Source: Peribacillus cavernae (GTDB lineage Bacteria; Bacillota; Bacilli; Bacillales; DSM-1321). From it: DNA of 64,000 bases. The position numbers were made by a program, and so were the translations under genes. The stretch covers positions 686,539 to 750,538 of the forward strand of contig NZ_RYZZ01000007.1 in assembly GCF_003989135.1 (NCBI RefSeq), read 5' to 3'. The notes beneath the pieces were generated by a model. The model made no database searches. It was not told the DNA's origin and worked only from the letters and a program-made list of their open reading frames with translations. Positions 45,098 through 54,344 of the stretch are shown in pieces (the stretch's first letter is position 1; each line of letters opens with the position of its first letter).

Positions 45098-46424
45098 AAA
45101 AAGTAAAAAGTACCTCTGGCTACCTTTCACACAAATGAAAGATTATGATGAACATCCTTTGATTATTGAGAGTGGTAATGGAATAAAAGTGAAAGACATT
45201 TATGGAAAGGAATATTATGATGGATTTTCTTCTGTTTGGCTCAATGTACATGGCCATCGAAAAAAGGAATTAGATGATGCGATTAAGAAACAGCTTGAAA
45301 AAATCGCTCACTCAACATTGTTAGGAATGACAAATGTTCCAGCAACAGAGCTGGCTGAAAAACTAATTGAAATAAGTCCAGAAAAGTTGACACGCGTCTT
45401 TTATTCAGATAGTGGAGCAGAAGCAATGGAAATTGCTCTTAAAATGGCGTTTCAATATTGGAAGAACATAGGTAAGCCAGAGAAACAAAAATTTATTGCG
45501 ATGCAAAATGGCTATCATGGCGATACGATTGGTGCAGTAAGTGTTGGTTCAATCGAGCTTTACCATCATGTATACGGACCATTAATGTTTGAGAGTTTTA
45601 AGGCACCAATCCCTTACGTGTATCACTCTGAGAGTGGTGATCCTGCACAGTGTCGCGATGAATGTCTATATGCACTTGAACAGTTACTTATTGAAAATCA
45701 CCAAGAAATAGCAGCACTTTCCATTGAATCGATGGTACAAGGGGCTGCTGGTATGATCGTTATGCCAGAAGGATTTTTGGTAGGTGTACGTGAGCTTTGT
45801 ACAAAATATGATGTCTTAATGATTGTTGATGAAGTTGCGACGGGCTTTGGCCGGACAGGGAAAATGTTTGCTTGTGAACACGAAGGTGTGCAACCAGACT
45901 TAATGGCAGCTGGGAAGGGAATTACAGGAGGCTATTTACCAATTGCTGCAACATTTACAACAGAGGAAATCTACATGGCATTCTATGATGACTACGAAAA
46001 GTTAAAAACCTTGTTCCACGGTCATTCTTATACGGGCAACCAGCTTGGATGTGCGGTTGCGATTGAAAATTTACGTTTGTTTGAATCTGAAAAAGTCGTT
46101 GAACAGGTAGCCCAAAAAGCAGAGGATCTTGATTTACTCCTTAATGAGCTACAATCACTCCCTCACGTTGGAGAGATTAGGCAGCTGGGTTTTATGTGTG
46201 GAGTAGAACTTGTTAGCTCAAAGGAAACAAAAGAGCCTTTTTCTCCAGAAAAACGAGTAGGATATCAGGTTTCATTAAAAATGAGAGAGCTTGGTATGCT
46301 AACGAGACCATTGGGTGATGTAATTGTATTTATGCCTCCACTTGTCAGTACAAGGGAAGAACTTGAAGCCATGGTAACGATCATGAAAGAAGCAATCCAT
46401 GAGGTAACTAGTGTTGAACTTTGA
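45078..46424 (+). CDS. bioA: 7,8-diaminopelargonate (DAPA) aminotransferase
   Basis: A PLP-dependent class III aminotransferase of 448 aa converting KAPA to DAPA; the Bacillus type may use lysine as donor. It shows [67 protein letters not shown] and the PLP-lysine region [23 protein letters not shown] precedes the ATG. It overlaps the bioW remnant and bioF. The frame is intact. Confidence 0.96.
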   Translation: MTQGLIEKSKKYLWLPFTQMKDYDEHPLIIESGNGIKVKDIYGKEYYDGFSSVWLNVHGHRKKELDDAIKKQLEKIAHSTLLGMTNVPATELAEKLIEISPEKLTRVFYSDSGAEAMEIALKMAFQYWKNIGKPEKQKFIAMQNGYHGDTIGAVSVGSIELYHHVYGPLMFESFKAPIPYVYHSESGDPAQCRDECLYALEQLLIENHQEIAALSIESMVQGAAGMIVMPEGFLVGVRELCTKYDVLMIVDEVATGFGRTGKMFACEHEGVQPDLMAAGKGITGGYLPIAATFTTEEIYMAFYDDYEKLKTLFHGHSYTGNQLGCAVAIENLRLFESEKVVEQVAQKAEDLDLLLNELQSLPHVGEIRQLGFMCGVELVSSKETKEPFSPEKRVGYQVSLKMRELGMLTRPLGDVIVFMPPLVSTREELEAMVTIMKEAIHEVTSVEL

Positions 46425-47586
46425 TGGATGGTTAAGCCGACAATTAGATAAGACGAAAGAGTCTGGCTTGTATCGAAAGTTACGAACAATGAATACAGCT
46501 CCTCGACCTGAGATGTCTATTGATGGTCAGAGACAAATCGTCTTTTCATCAAATAATTATTTAGGGCTGGCGAATAATAAACGAATGGTCTACGTAGCAG
46601 GAACGGTACTACATGATTTTGGAGTAGGAAGTAGTGGCTCAAGGTTAACTACAGGTAATTCTGAATGGCATGAAAAACTCGAAGAACGAATCGCAAGTTT
46701 TAAGCAAACGGAAGCAGCCCTTCTGTTTTCAAGTGGCTATTTAGCTAATGTCGGTGTATTGTCATCATTACCTGAAAAAGGGGACGTACTATTAAGCGAT
46801 CAATTAAATCATGCGAGTATTATCGATGGTTGCCGCCTCTCAAAAGCTGACACAGTTATTTATAAGCATGTTGATATGGATGATCTTGAAGGAAAGCTGA
46901 AAGAAACAGAATCTTATCTGCGACGTTTTATTGTAACAGATGGAGTATTTAGTATGGATGGTACGATTGCGCCTCTTGATAAGATTATGTCACTTGCTAA
47001 ACGCTATCATGCTTTCGTTATTGTTGATGATGCACACGCAACCGGTGTTTTAGGAGATAACGGTAGGGGAACTAGTGAATATTTCGGTGTTTTTCCTGAT
47101 GTGGTGATTGGTACCCTAAGCAAAGCCATTGGTACGGAAGGGGGTTTTGTCGCTGGTTCAAAGGTGTTAATTGACTTTCTGCTAAACCATGCTAGAACGT
47201 TTATCTTTCAAACGGCTATCCCACCATCCATCTGTGCTGCTTCGTATGCAGCCTTGGAGATTATTGAACAAAGTAAAGAAAAGCGCCAACTGTTGCTTTT
47301 AAAAGTAAAACAGATAAAAACCAGTCTAGAAGAAATGGGCTATACAGTGAAAGGGGATCATACACCGATTATTCCAGTGATCATTGAGGATACCCAAAAG
47401 GCTGTAACATTTGCGAACAGATTACAGGAAAAAGGAATATACGCACCAGCTATTCGTCCACCAACAGTAGCAATAGGAGAAAGTCGTATTCGGTTAACTG
47501 TCACCACTGACCATACTTCAAAAGAAATAGATTACTTGTTAGAGACATTTAATTTAATCGGAAAAGAGTTGAACATGATTAAATGA
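46411..47586 (+). CDS. bioF: 8-amino-7-oxononanoate synthase
   Basis: A PLP enzyme of 391 aa joining pimeloyl-CoA (or pimeloyl-ACP) and alanine to KAPA. It shows [22 protein letters not shown]-type [35 protein letters not shown] and the PLP lysine in [13 protein letters not shown]. The start is GTG 46411 (or TTG 46414), overlapping bioA by 14 nt; GAGG lies upstream. The frame is intact, though the gene that would supply its substrate, bioW, is broken here. Confidence 0.96.
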   Translation: MLNFDGWLSRQLDKTKESGLYRKLRTMNTAPRPEMSIDGQRQIVFSSNNYLGLANNKRMVYVAGTVLHDFGVGSSGSRLTTGNSEWHEKLEERIASFKQTEAALLFSSGYLANVGVLSSLPEKGDVLLSDQLNHASIIDGCRLSKADTVIYKHVDMDDLEGKLKETESYLRRFIVTDGVFSMDGTIAPLDKIMSLAKRYHAFVIVDDAHATGVLGDNGRGTSEYFGVFPDVVIGTLSKAIGTEGGFVAGSKVLIDFLLNHARTFIFQTAIPPSICAASYAALEIIEQSKEKRQLLLLKVKQIKTSLEEMGYTVKGDHTPIIPVIIEDTQKAVTFANRLQEKGIYAPAIRPPTVAIGESRIRLTVTTDHTSKEIDYLLETFNLIGKELNMIK

Positions 47587-48284
47587 AGGGTTTTTTTGTA
47601 ACAGGAACTGATACTGGAGTTGGGAAAACAACTATATCTTGTGGACTTGCAGCTGTATTAAAAGAGAAAAAGATTGATGTTGGAGTATTTAAGCCATTGT
47701 TAAGTGGCATTTCGCGTGACCATCCAGAAAGCGATACAAGCTTACTAAAGCAAATGTCACAAACGTCTCTTTCCTATGAAGACATTACCCCTTTTTCATT
47801 CAAGGAGCCACTTGCTCCGTATGTTGCAGGAAAGCTGGAAGGGAAGGTAGTTGACATTGAAGATGTATTGTACCGCTGGGAAAGGATTAGAGAAATACAC
47901 GAATATTTTATAGTAGAAGGTGCTGGAGGTATTTCAGTGCCATTGGGTGAAAATTTCTTAGTCAGTGATTTAATTAAAGCTTTACAGCTTCCAATTGTTA
48001 TTGTAGCTCGCCCTAATCTTGGTACGGTCAATCATATTTTTCTAACTGTTCAATACGCAAAAAGCATAGGACTTAAGATTGCCGGAATAGTGATTAACGG
48101 AATAAGTGATCATCCTGACATTGCGGAAAAAACAAACCCGAAATTAATTGAAGAGTTATGCGATGTGCCTATTTTAGGAATAACACCTAAGCTTAAAGAA
48201 ATATCAAAAGAAAGCGTTCAAAACATGGTAAAGGATCACATAGACGTGACATTACTTATAAATCAGATGGGGGTAGGAAGATAA
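47583..48284 (+). CDS. bioD: Dethiobiotin synthetase
   Basis: An ATP-dependent carboxylase of 233 aa closing the ureido ring of dethiobiotin. It has the P-loop GTDTGVGKTTIS, VFKPLLSG, VEGAGGISVPLGE and a nucleotide-contact region IVINGISDHPD. ATG 47583 overlaps the bioF stop (ATGA). The frame is intact. Confidence 0.96.
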   Translation: MKGFFVTGTDTGVGKTTISCGLAAVLKEKKIDVGVFKPLLSGISRDHPESDTSLLKQMSQTSLSYEDITPFSFKEPLAPYVAGKLEGKVVDIEDVLYRWERIREIHEYFIVEGAGGISVPLGENFLVSDLIKALQLPIVIVARPNLGTVNHIFLTVQYAKSIGLKIAGIVINGISDHPDIAEKTNPKLIEELCDVPILGITPKLKEISKESVQNMVKDHIDVTLLINQMGVGR

Positions 48285-48481
48285 ATCAATGGATGGAACT
48301 TGCAGATCGAGCGTTAGATGGTGTGGAAGTAACAAATGAGGAGGCCCTTTCATTCTTAGAATGTCCACTGTGGAAAATTAAAAGAAAAAAATGTTTCAAG
48401 AGGACATTAGTAAAAGACTTTTTCTGGAATGCTGAAAGAGAATACCGAATGTACGAACAGGATCTTCAGATAACTGTTTGA
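48281..48481 (+). pseudogene. bioB: Biotin synthase remnant (bioB)
   Basis: Starting at an ATA where ATG is expected (bioD stop overlaps), the frame reads NQWMELADRALDGVEVTNEE then ALSFLECP, the N-terminus of BioB. It then diverges into non-BioB sequence and stops at 48481. The radical-SAM CxxxCxxC motif and about 290 residues are missing, so this cannot insert sulfur into dethiobiotin. Confidence 0.82.
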
Positions 48482-48528
48482 ACGTAGGGCAATTTTTTTG
48501 AAAAAGCTTAAATTGACGACAAAATAAG

Positions 48529-48564
48529 GTAGCCAAAACCTTTGCACTACAAGGTTTTGGCTGC
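48529..48564. terminator. Bidirectional hairpin between bio remnant and tRNA
   Basis: AGCCAAAACCTT (48531-48542) and AAGGTTTTGGCT (48551-48562) are perfect 12-bp arms. It can end the bio transcript and the minus-strand tRNA transcript. Confidence 0.7.
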
Positions 48565-48574
48565 TTCTCTTTAG

Positions 48575-48648
48575 CGTCCCAGATAGGAATCGAACCTATG
48601 ACCTACAGCCTGGGAGGCTGCCGCTCTATCATGCTGAGCTACTGGGAC
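48575..48648 (-). tRNA. tRNA with Arg(CCT)-like body but anticodon CCC
   Basis: A 74-nt gene matching the tRNA-Arg(CCT) at 14820 at 68 of 74 positions. Acceptor GTCCCAG/CTGGGAC, T arm and discriminator G are the same. The anticodon stem is GCAGC/GCTGT with loop CTCCCAG, so the anticodon is CCC (glycine GGG). In the D loop AGCATGATA the invariant G18 is T, and C32 can pair with G38. A scanner would label it tRNA-Gly(CCC), but the body is arginine-type. It could be a mistranslating tRNA or a decaying pseudo-tRNA. Confidence 0.8.
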
Positions 48649-48675
48649 ATATAATGGACGACTCTCTTATTTTTC

Positions 48676-49518
48676 TTATTCTAAACTTTTCAAATTCCAT
48701 GTTTGAAACAATTCTTCCTTACTTCTTGGGGAGGCTTCTACGCTAAAAATCCCTGCTTCGCTAAGAGATTGGTATACTTCGACAATCCATGGTTTTTCTA
48801 AATGCGCTTGGTGCAAAAGTTCTTCGTGATGAAAAATAGTGGCGGGGTCTCCTTGATAGATAATTTTTCCATCATTCATGACAATGATTTCATCCGCCCA
48901 TTGATAGGCTAGATTTACATCATGGGTTGATAAAATGATCGTTTTATCAGGCTGATGAATATGATCGAGTAATGTTAAAATCTGTTTGGAAAAGTAAGAA
49001 TCCAATCCAGCCGTAGGCTCATCCAAGATCCATACATCTGGTTCCATGGCTAACACCCCAGCAATGGCGACGCGCTTTTTTTGTCCTAAGCTTAAAAAAT
49101 GGGTGGGTTTATCTTTCAATTCCGTTACCTCTGTTTGCTTCATCGCCCATTCCACTTTCAGAAGCACCTCATCCTTCGCCCAACCTAAGTTCATCGGTCC
49201 GAATGAAATATCCTGTTGTACATTAGCGGAAAAAAGCTGGGAATCAGGGTCTTGAAAAACGATCCCGACTTGCTTTCGTAACGATAATAAGGCTTTTCGA
49301 TCATACTTCAATTTCTTTCCCTTAAATTGGATGCATCCGGATGTTGGCTGTAAAAGACCGTTTAAATGTTGAAATAAGGTAGATTTTCCGGCACCGTTAT
49401 TGCCTAATAAAGCGATTTTCTTCCCTTGTTGAATCGTAAGTGAAAGATTTTTTAAAGCGATCGTCCCATCCGTGAATTGATGGGTTAGGCCATCTATTTC
49501 AAAAATAAACTCTGCCAT
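48676..49518 (-). CDS. cbiO: Cobalt ECF transporter ATPase CbiO
   Basis: The ATPase of the energy-coupling factor cobalt importer, 280 aa. It has Walker A GNNGAGKST, signature LSLGQKKR, Walker B VWILDEPTAGLD and switch His in ILSTHDVN. The start is ATG 49518, whose A is also the last base of the cbiQ stop (TAATG); the longer frame to 49587 is discarded. Last gene of cbiMNQO. Confidence 0.96.
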   Translation of the reverse strand: MAEFIFEIDGLTHQFTDGTIALKNLSLTIQQGKKIALLGNNGAGKSTLFQHLNGLLQPTSGCIQFKGKKLKYDRKALLSLRKQVGIVFQDPDSQLFSANVQQDISFGPMNLGWAKDEVLLKVEWAMKQTEVTELKDKPTHFLSLGQKKRVAIAGVLAMEPDVWILDEPTAGLDSYFSKQILTLLDHIHQPDKTIILSTHDVNLAYQWADEIIVMNDGKIIYQGDPATIFHHEELLHQAHLEKPWIVEVYQSLSEAGIFSVEASPRSKEELFQTWNLKSLE

Positions 49519-50306
49519 TATAAACTGCCTCCAACTAAAATATATGTAATGATCAAACTTACTAGAATCCCAATGGTAATCAGCCAATTGATTGGAGAAA
49601 AACGGTAAGAGTCTTCGATGAACGATATATCCTCTTGATATCCTCTTGCGTTCATGGCCATCGTTAATTGCTTAGAGCGCTGGAATACACCTAGAAATAG
49701 GGCAGATATGAGCATGCCGAGTGACCGGATTCCCCTTCGCATTGTACTATAACCAAGTCGTGATGACTGCGATTGATAGATGTCCATAGCTGTTTCTAAA
49801 AAAATAAAAATAAACCGATAAGTCAATTCAACTAAATCAATCAACAATGATGGTAGTTTCAGCTTTCGCAACACATGTAGAATGGCTGTGATTGGTGTGG
49901 TTAACGTTAAAAAATATAAACAGCTGATACTGCTTAATACAACAACGATCAGACTGATTACCGTTTTTATACTATCTTCGCTTATAAAGATTTGCCAGCT
50001 GCCGACATTCCAGGACAACCATACATTTGGAATCGACGTATTGTTGCTTGAAAAGGAAAAAAGGATTGTGAACGTACCCGACAGTAAAAAAAATCCAGGT
50101 AATAAGAGTAATTTTAGATAATAAGAGATTGGGATTTTTGCCCCGAAAATAATAAAAGCACTCATCAAGGTAAACGTGATGAGTGAAACGAACACATCCT
50201 TCACAGCTAATGAAAACAGTAAAAGGGAGAGGGCAAGTATCATTTTCTCTAGCGGATGAGCATTCTTTAGCCGATTAAAATAAGCATATTTATCAATGAG
50301 TAACAT
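49518..50306 (-). CDS. cbiQ: Cobalt ECF transporter transmembrane protein CbiQ
   Basis: A 262-aa polytopic T-component coupling the ATPases to CbiM/CbiN. It has several hydrophobic helices, the coupling-helix motif ALFLGVFQRSKQLTMAMNAR (Ala-Arg-Gly class, ending NARGYQ) and LPSLLIDLVELTYRFIFIF. It overlaps the cbiN end by 14 nt and cbiO by one base. Confidence 0.95.
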   Translation of the reverse strand: MLLIDKYAYFNRLKNAHPLEKMILALSLLLFSLAVKDVFVSLITFTLMSAFIIFGAKIPISYYLKLLLLPGFFLLSGTFTILFSFSSNNTSIPNVWLSWNVGSWQIFISEDSIKTVISLIVVVLSSISCLYFLTLTTPITAILHVLRKLKLPSLLIDLVELTYRFIFIFLETAMDIYQSQSSRLGYSTMRRGIRSLGMLISALFLGVFQRSKQLTMAMNARGYQEDISFIEDSYRFSPINWLITIGILVSLIITYILVGGSL

Positions 50307-50604
50307 GTGATGCCTTTTCCTCCTTTTCTTGAGTTGCCTGTTTGTTTTTTTGTCTCATAACTCCGATGAAATAACCAATGAATCCAGATCCGATTGCAGC
50401 TTGAAGCGCGAACAATAAGCTTTCAGTTTCACTACCTGGCGGCTCCCAGATACTGTTGAACCAAGGCTCATAGTCCGGCTGGATTTCAATGATGGCTTCC
50501 TCGGCCTTTCCATCTGCCCCGCCAAATTCAGTTCCTTTTTGGGTGATTAACGGAAATGTCGCCAGAATGACCACTAGGAAGAGAAGCAGTAGACTTTTTT
50601 TCAT
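50293..50604 (-). CDS. cbiN: Cobalt ECF transporter component CbiN
   Basis: A 103-aa protein with two membrane helices: an N-terminal one (LLLLFLVVILATFPLI) and a second, AIGSGFIGYFIGVM. Between them is an extracytoplasmic loop with FGGADGKAEEAI and PWFNSIWEPPGSETESLLFA, typical of CbiN. It is required with CbiM for cobalt uptake. One nucleotide separates it from cbiM. Confidence 0.94.
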   Translation of the reverse strand: MKKSLLLLFLVVILATFPLITQKGTEFGGADGKAEEAIIEIQPDYEPWFNSIWEPPGSETESLLFALQAAIGSGFIGYFIGVMRQKNKQATQEKEEKASHVTH

Positions 50605-50605
50605 T

Positions 50606-51349
50606 TTAACGAGCCTCCTTAGATAAAACTCGAAGTAATTTCAATTCGCTTAGATTGTATTTCTTTAAGAAGTTCATGACAACGACTGTCAATAATCCTT
50701 CGCTGATTGCTAACGGTATTTGGGTTAGCGCGAAGATTCCTGCAAATTTAGTGAATGAGGCGATAAACCCACCTACCTCCGATGGGAAAGCTAAGGCAAG
50801 CTGAACCGAAGTCACTACATAGGTACCCAAATTTCCGAAGGCAGCCGACAGGAAAACGGCAAGAGAGAAGGACCAACCAACAATAGTAGCGCCTTTGAAT
50901 ACAAAATAGGCAATGAACGGCCCGCAAACAGCCATGGAAAAAGCATTAGCTCCTAACGTTGTCAATCCTCCATGTGCAAGTAATAAGGATTGAAATAAAA
51001 GAACAATAGAACCAACAACGGTCATGGCCAAGGGTCCAAACAAGATTGTCCCTAAACCGACGCCGGTAGGGTGTGATGAGCTCCCTGTGACGGAAGGGAT
51101 TTTTAGGGCTGATAAAACGAAAGCGAATGCGCCGGATAGGCCAAGCAACATTTTTGTTTCGGGATTTTCCTTCACCTTTGCCCGGATGGAACGGTAGCCC
51201 ATGATTAAAAATGGAAGAGTTACGGCCCACCAGAATATCGCCCATTCAAGCGGTAAAAAGCCCTCCATAATATGCATGGCAGCTGCTTGTTTTGGTACAA
51301 TGAGCAGTAAAACGACAAAATAAAGTACTTTCCAACTGACTTTTTTCAT
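50606..51349 (-). CDS. cbiM: Cobalt ECF transporter substrate-binding protein CbiM
   Basis: A 247-aa S-component. The N-terminal signal-like helix ends [12 protein letters not shown], whose exposed Met-His is the metal-binding N-terminus after cleavage. Further signatures are [20 protein letters not shown] and [20 protein letters not shown]. The start is ATG 51349 with AAAGGAG upstream; the longer frame to 51418 runs into the riboswitch terminator. It is controlled by the cobalamin riboswitch. Confidence 0.96.
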   Translation of the reverse strand: MKKVSWKVLYFVVLLLIVPKQAAAMHIMEGFLPLEWAIFWWAVTLPFLIMGYRSIRAKVKENPETKMLLGLSGAFAFVLSALKIPSVTGSSSHPTGVGLGTILFGPLAMTVVGSIVLLFQSLLLAHGGLTTLGANAFSMAVCGPFIAYFVFKGATIVGWSFSLAVFLSAAFGNLGTYVVTSVQLALAFPSEVGGFIASFTKFAGIFALTQIPLAISEGLLTVVVMNFLKKYNLSELKLLRVLSKEAR

Positions 51350-51411
51350 TTTTTCTCCTTTCGACACTTTGATATTTGCTGAGCGTACAGCTGTGGTGAG
51401 AAGCGGCTGGC

Positions 51412-51449
51412 AAAACAAAAAGCACTTCTCTCGAGATGAAAGAAGTGCA
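51412..51449 (-). terminator. Riboswitch-controlled terminator before cbiM
   Basis: On the minus strand GCACTTCTTTCATCTCGAG leads into AGAAGTGC and then TTTTTGTTTT. It lies between the aptamer and cbiM, the position of an attenuator. Confidence 0.8.
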
Positions 51450-51489
51450 CAATGAACAGTAAAATTGCAGTAAGGTCAAAAATCACCTA

Positions 51490-51705
51490 TATCTGCCTGA
51501 TCCGCACACCCATCCTCGTAGGTTGAAACAGTTTCACGCTTCATGGCAGGTTTCCTGGCTTTGGAGCATCAACCTGTTACATCCTTCCCATCATTAGACA
51601 GTGGATCTTTCATACGTAACAGGATTTCCCTTTACAGTGGCGGGACCGCGCCGGAATTGCACCGACTTCCCTTTTAAGCTAAAATTTGAAAATTAGCACC
51701 AAAAA
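51490..51705 (-). promoter_or_regulatory. Cobalamin riboswitch of cbiMNQO
   Basis: The minus strand shows the class I hallmarks in order: GGGAAGTCGGTGCAATTCCG, GCGGTCCCGCCACTGTAA, then the B12 box GCCAGGAAACCTGCC. Adenosylcobalamin binding should favour the terminator and shut cobalt import. Confidence 0.92.
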
Positions 51706-51949
51706 GCATATGTAGTTTTCAAAAATTTCTAATTTAGTGTATCACGAAGAAACTTTTCCTTCTATACCCATTTTAAATTTTATGCAAATATAAAGGCTAA
51801 GGGGAAAAGAAAGAAGTTAGTTAGATTTTGTTTTTTTAAAAAAATATGAGTAAACTATTTTAATTTTTAAAAAGTTATTATATGATAGATATAGTTCACT
51901 AGAAATGTAATTTTTGGAAAATGTTCTTTTATAATTGAATATTAAATTT

Positions 51950-52145
51950 TAAAAGTGCCCTTGGATGAAAAACGACACAAGGGATAATAGGGAAATCGGT
52001 GTGAATCCGATGCAGCCCCCGCTACTGTAACGCTGATGAAATTGTCAATAACCACTGGCCTAAAGCTGGGAAGGGACAAGAGTAAAGTGAAGCGTAAGCC
52101 AGGAAACCTGCTTTTAAAATCGAACGATACTTTTCGGAGGGAAAG
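51950..52145 (+). promoter_or_regulatory. Cobalamin riboswitch of the cbi operon
   Basis: Plus-strand elements: GGGAAATCGGTGTGAATCCG, CAGCCCCCGCTACTGTAA and the B12 box AAGCCAGGAAACCTGC (about 52097-52112). It is divergent from the cbiM riboswitch, about 250 nt away, and feeds cbiW onward. Confidence 0.92.
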
Positions 52146-52219
52146 GTAGAAGGGCTATGAAGAATTTTGAGAGTTTCAGCATGCTTGCTGGAGACTACTT
52201 TGTTTATATAGCTTTTTAT

Positions 52220-52254
52220 AAAACCTTAACTCTAGCAGTTAAGGTTTTTTATTT
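52220..52254 (+). terminator. Riboswitch-controlled terminator before cbiW
   Basis: AAAACCTTAACT (52220-52231) and AGTTAAGGTTTT (52237-52248), then T-rich sequence; 30 nt before the cbiW start. Confidence 0.85.
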
Positions 52255-52284
52255 TGCCTTTCCTCTGAATTTAGGAGGGAAAAG

Positions 52285-52671
52285 ATGACAACCTGGAACT
52301 TGGAAGGCATGAATTCGCATCTGCTGATATGTAACGGCAGCAGCTGCATGAGAAAAGGCGGCGAAGAAGTGACCCAGGCGATCCGCGATGAAATTTCATT
52401 ACTTGGTCTGGATCAAAAAATACATACGACTAGGACACGCTGTAATGGAAGATGTAAGGATGCATGTGTCGCAATTGTCTATCCTCAAGGCACATGGTAT
52501 CGAGTGGATTCACCTGATTTTGGCCGGGAGATTGTCCGTAACATCAACGGTGAAGGGCTTCTTCCTCACATGATTTATCAATTTATGGATGGAGAAATGA
52601 CACCTAATGCGGCTTTTCCAGCACAAACGGGAATTTCAAAGAACAAACCGGTAAAGGAGATGTCTAAATGA
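52285..52671 (+). CDS. cbiW: CbiW, thioredoxin-like ferredoxin of the B12 operon
   Basis: A 128-aa thioredoxin-like [2Fe-2S] protein, first gene of the operon. Cluster cysteines are in LICNGSSCMRKGG and RTRCNGRCKDACVAIVYP. It probably donates electrons to an Fe-S enzyme of the pathway such as CbiH60; the exact partner is inferred. AGGAGGG precedes the ATG. It overlaps cbiH60 by 4 nt (ATGA). Confidence 0.9.
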   Translation: MTTWNLEGMNSHLLICNGSSCMRKGGEEVTQAIRDEISLLGLDQKIHTTRTRCNGRCKDACVAIVYPQGTWYRVDSPDFGREIVRNINGEGLLPHMIYQFMDGEMTPNAAFPAQTGISKNKPVKEMSK

Positions 52672-54326
52672 GCACGAACGGAAAATTATTTGTCGTTGGC
52701 TTTGGACCGGGAAACTTTGAACATATTACGGCACGTGCTGTGGAAGCGCTTCAAGAAAGTGACTTCATCATTGGGTACAAAACGTATGTCGAACTCATTC
52801 AGGGCTTGCTTACTGATCAAACGATTATTAGTACAGGTATGACCGAAGAAGTATCACGTGCCCAAGAAGCGGTGAAACAGGCGGAACTTGGAAAGAAAGT
52901 AGCCGTTATCTCGAGTGGGGATGCCGGGGTATACGGAATGGCAGGACTTGTCTATGAAGTGTTGATTGAAAAAGGATGGAAAGAGGAAACGGGAGTTGCA
53001 ATTGAAATCATTCCCGGCATTTCGGCCATCAATTCATGTGCGTCGTTACTTGGAGCACCAGTCATGCATGATTCCTGTACAATCAGCCTCAGCGACCATT
53101 TAACGCCTTGGGAACTGATTGCCAAACGAGTGGAAGCGGCTGCGATGGCTGACTTTGTCATTGCGCTTTATAATCCTCGCAGTGGTAGAAGGACAAGGCA
53201 AATTGTTGAAACGCAGAGGATTTTATTGCGCTACCGTTCCCCGGAAACACCAGTAGGATTAGTAAAAAGTGCGTATCGTGAACGTCAGGACATCGTTATT
53301 ACCAATTTGAAAGATATGCTGAATCATGATATAGGGATGCTGACAACCGTCATTATTGGGAATTCATCGACTTTTTTATATGACGATAAAATCATCACGC
53401 CGCGTGGCTATCAACGAAAGTACACGTTGAATTCGGAAAAGCAACCTTTGAAGCCGCATCAACGTTTGCGAAAAGAAGCGGAGCCATGGGCATTGGATCA
53501 AGAAACCGGCCTTACGCAAGGCTCTTACTCCGAGGCTGCTGCTGCCGGAGTTAGAGTGATTACTAAAGCACCTGAAAAAAAGAGCACGTCCTTTGAAACG
53601 GCAATGGAAGCTCTATCAAGAGTTAAAGGTCAAACAGTCACACAATCTGTTACGCCTATCGTTCAACAAAAAATGGAGTCGGTGTTCGAGCTTGCCGTCA
53701 GCCCGGGTGTGGCGAACAAGCAATTTACCCCAAAGCAACTGATGACACTTGCGGAAGTTGTCGGGGAAAAGGGAACGATGGAATACACGCCGAATCATAA
53801 AATCGTGCTAAAGATCCCTACAACTGAACCAGAAGTCATTACAGAAAAATTGCGATCAGCAGGCTATTTACTTTCACCGATTGGGGATGTACTGACTCTC
53901 AAAGCTTGTGATTTCTGTGATGGTGAAAAAGCGGAATCCATTCCTTACGCGGATGAATTGCAACGTGTGCTTGGTGGCATAGATACGCCTAAGGAGCTGA
54001 ACATCGGTTTTAATGGGTGTGGAATGGCTTGTTATAGTGCGGTGATGGATGATATCGGGATTGTTTTCCGTAGAGGGAAATTTGACTTGTTCCTTGGAGC
54101 AAAACCGGTTGGCAGAACGGCTCATCCGGGCCAGCCAGTTGCTGAAGGAATTGAACCTAATCAACTTGTCGAATTAATTTCGAGCATTGTCAACGAATAC
54201 AAACAAAACGCTCATCCAAATGAACGACTATTTAAATATTTCAAGCGTGCGAAAAAGATACAAGGCTATCAATATCAAGATATTGCTCCAAAAATAAAAA
54301 TAGAGCCGGCGCCTTGTGAAGATTAA
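52668..54326 (+). CDS. cbiH: CbiH60, precorrin-3B C17-methyltransferase with Fe-S domain
   Basis: A 552-aa fusion. The N-terminal half is a tetrapyrrole methylase (LFVVGFGPGNFEHITARAVE, ISSGDAGVYGMAGLVYE, IEIIPGISAINSCASLLGAP) that methylates C17 and contracts the ring. The C-terminal half resembles a sulfite/nitrite reductase ferredoxin-like repeat, with cysteines in KACDFCDGE and NGCGMACYS suited to a [4Fe-4S] cluster. This long form is the B. megaterium CbiH60 type that works without oxygen. Confidence 0.95.
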   Translation: MSTNGKLFVVGFGPGNFEHITARAVEALQESDFIIGYKTYVELIQGLLTDQTIISTGMTEEVSRAQEAVKQAELGKKVAVISSGDAGVYGMAGLVYEVLIEKGWKEETGVAIEIIPGISAINSCASLLGAPVMHDSCTISLSDHLTPWELIAKRVEAAAMADFVIALYNPRSGRRTRQIVETQRILLRYRSPETPVGLVKSAYRERQDIVITNLKDMLNHDIGMLTTVIIGNSSTFLYDDKIITPRGYQRKYTLNSEKQPLKPHQRLRKEAEPWALDQETGLTQGSYSEAAAAGVRVITKAPEKKSTSFETAMEALSRVKGQTVTQSVTPIVQQKMESVFELAVSPGVANKQFTPKQLMTLAEVVGEKGTMEYTPNHKIVLKIPTTEPEVITEKLRSAGYLLSPIGDVLTLKACDFCDGEKAESIPYADELQRVLGGIDTPKELNIGFNGCGMACYSAVMDDIGIVFRRGKFDLFLGAKPVGRTAHPGQPVAEGIEPNQLVELISSIVNEYKQNAHPNERLFKYFKRAKKIQGYQYQDIAPKIKIEPAPCED

Positions 54327-54344
54327 TCAAGAGGGGGAAAGCTA

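Noticed and set aside
48293..48481. A new 62-aa gene after bioD
   Set aside because: Its first half is the BioB N-terminus in the right operon position; it is a truncation, not a new gene.
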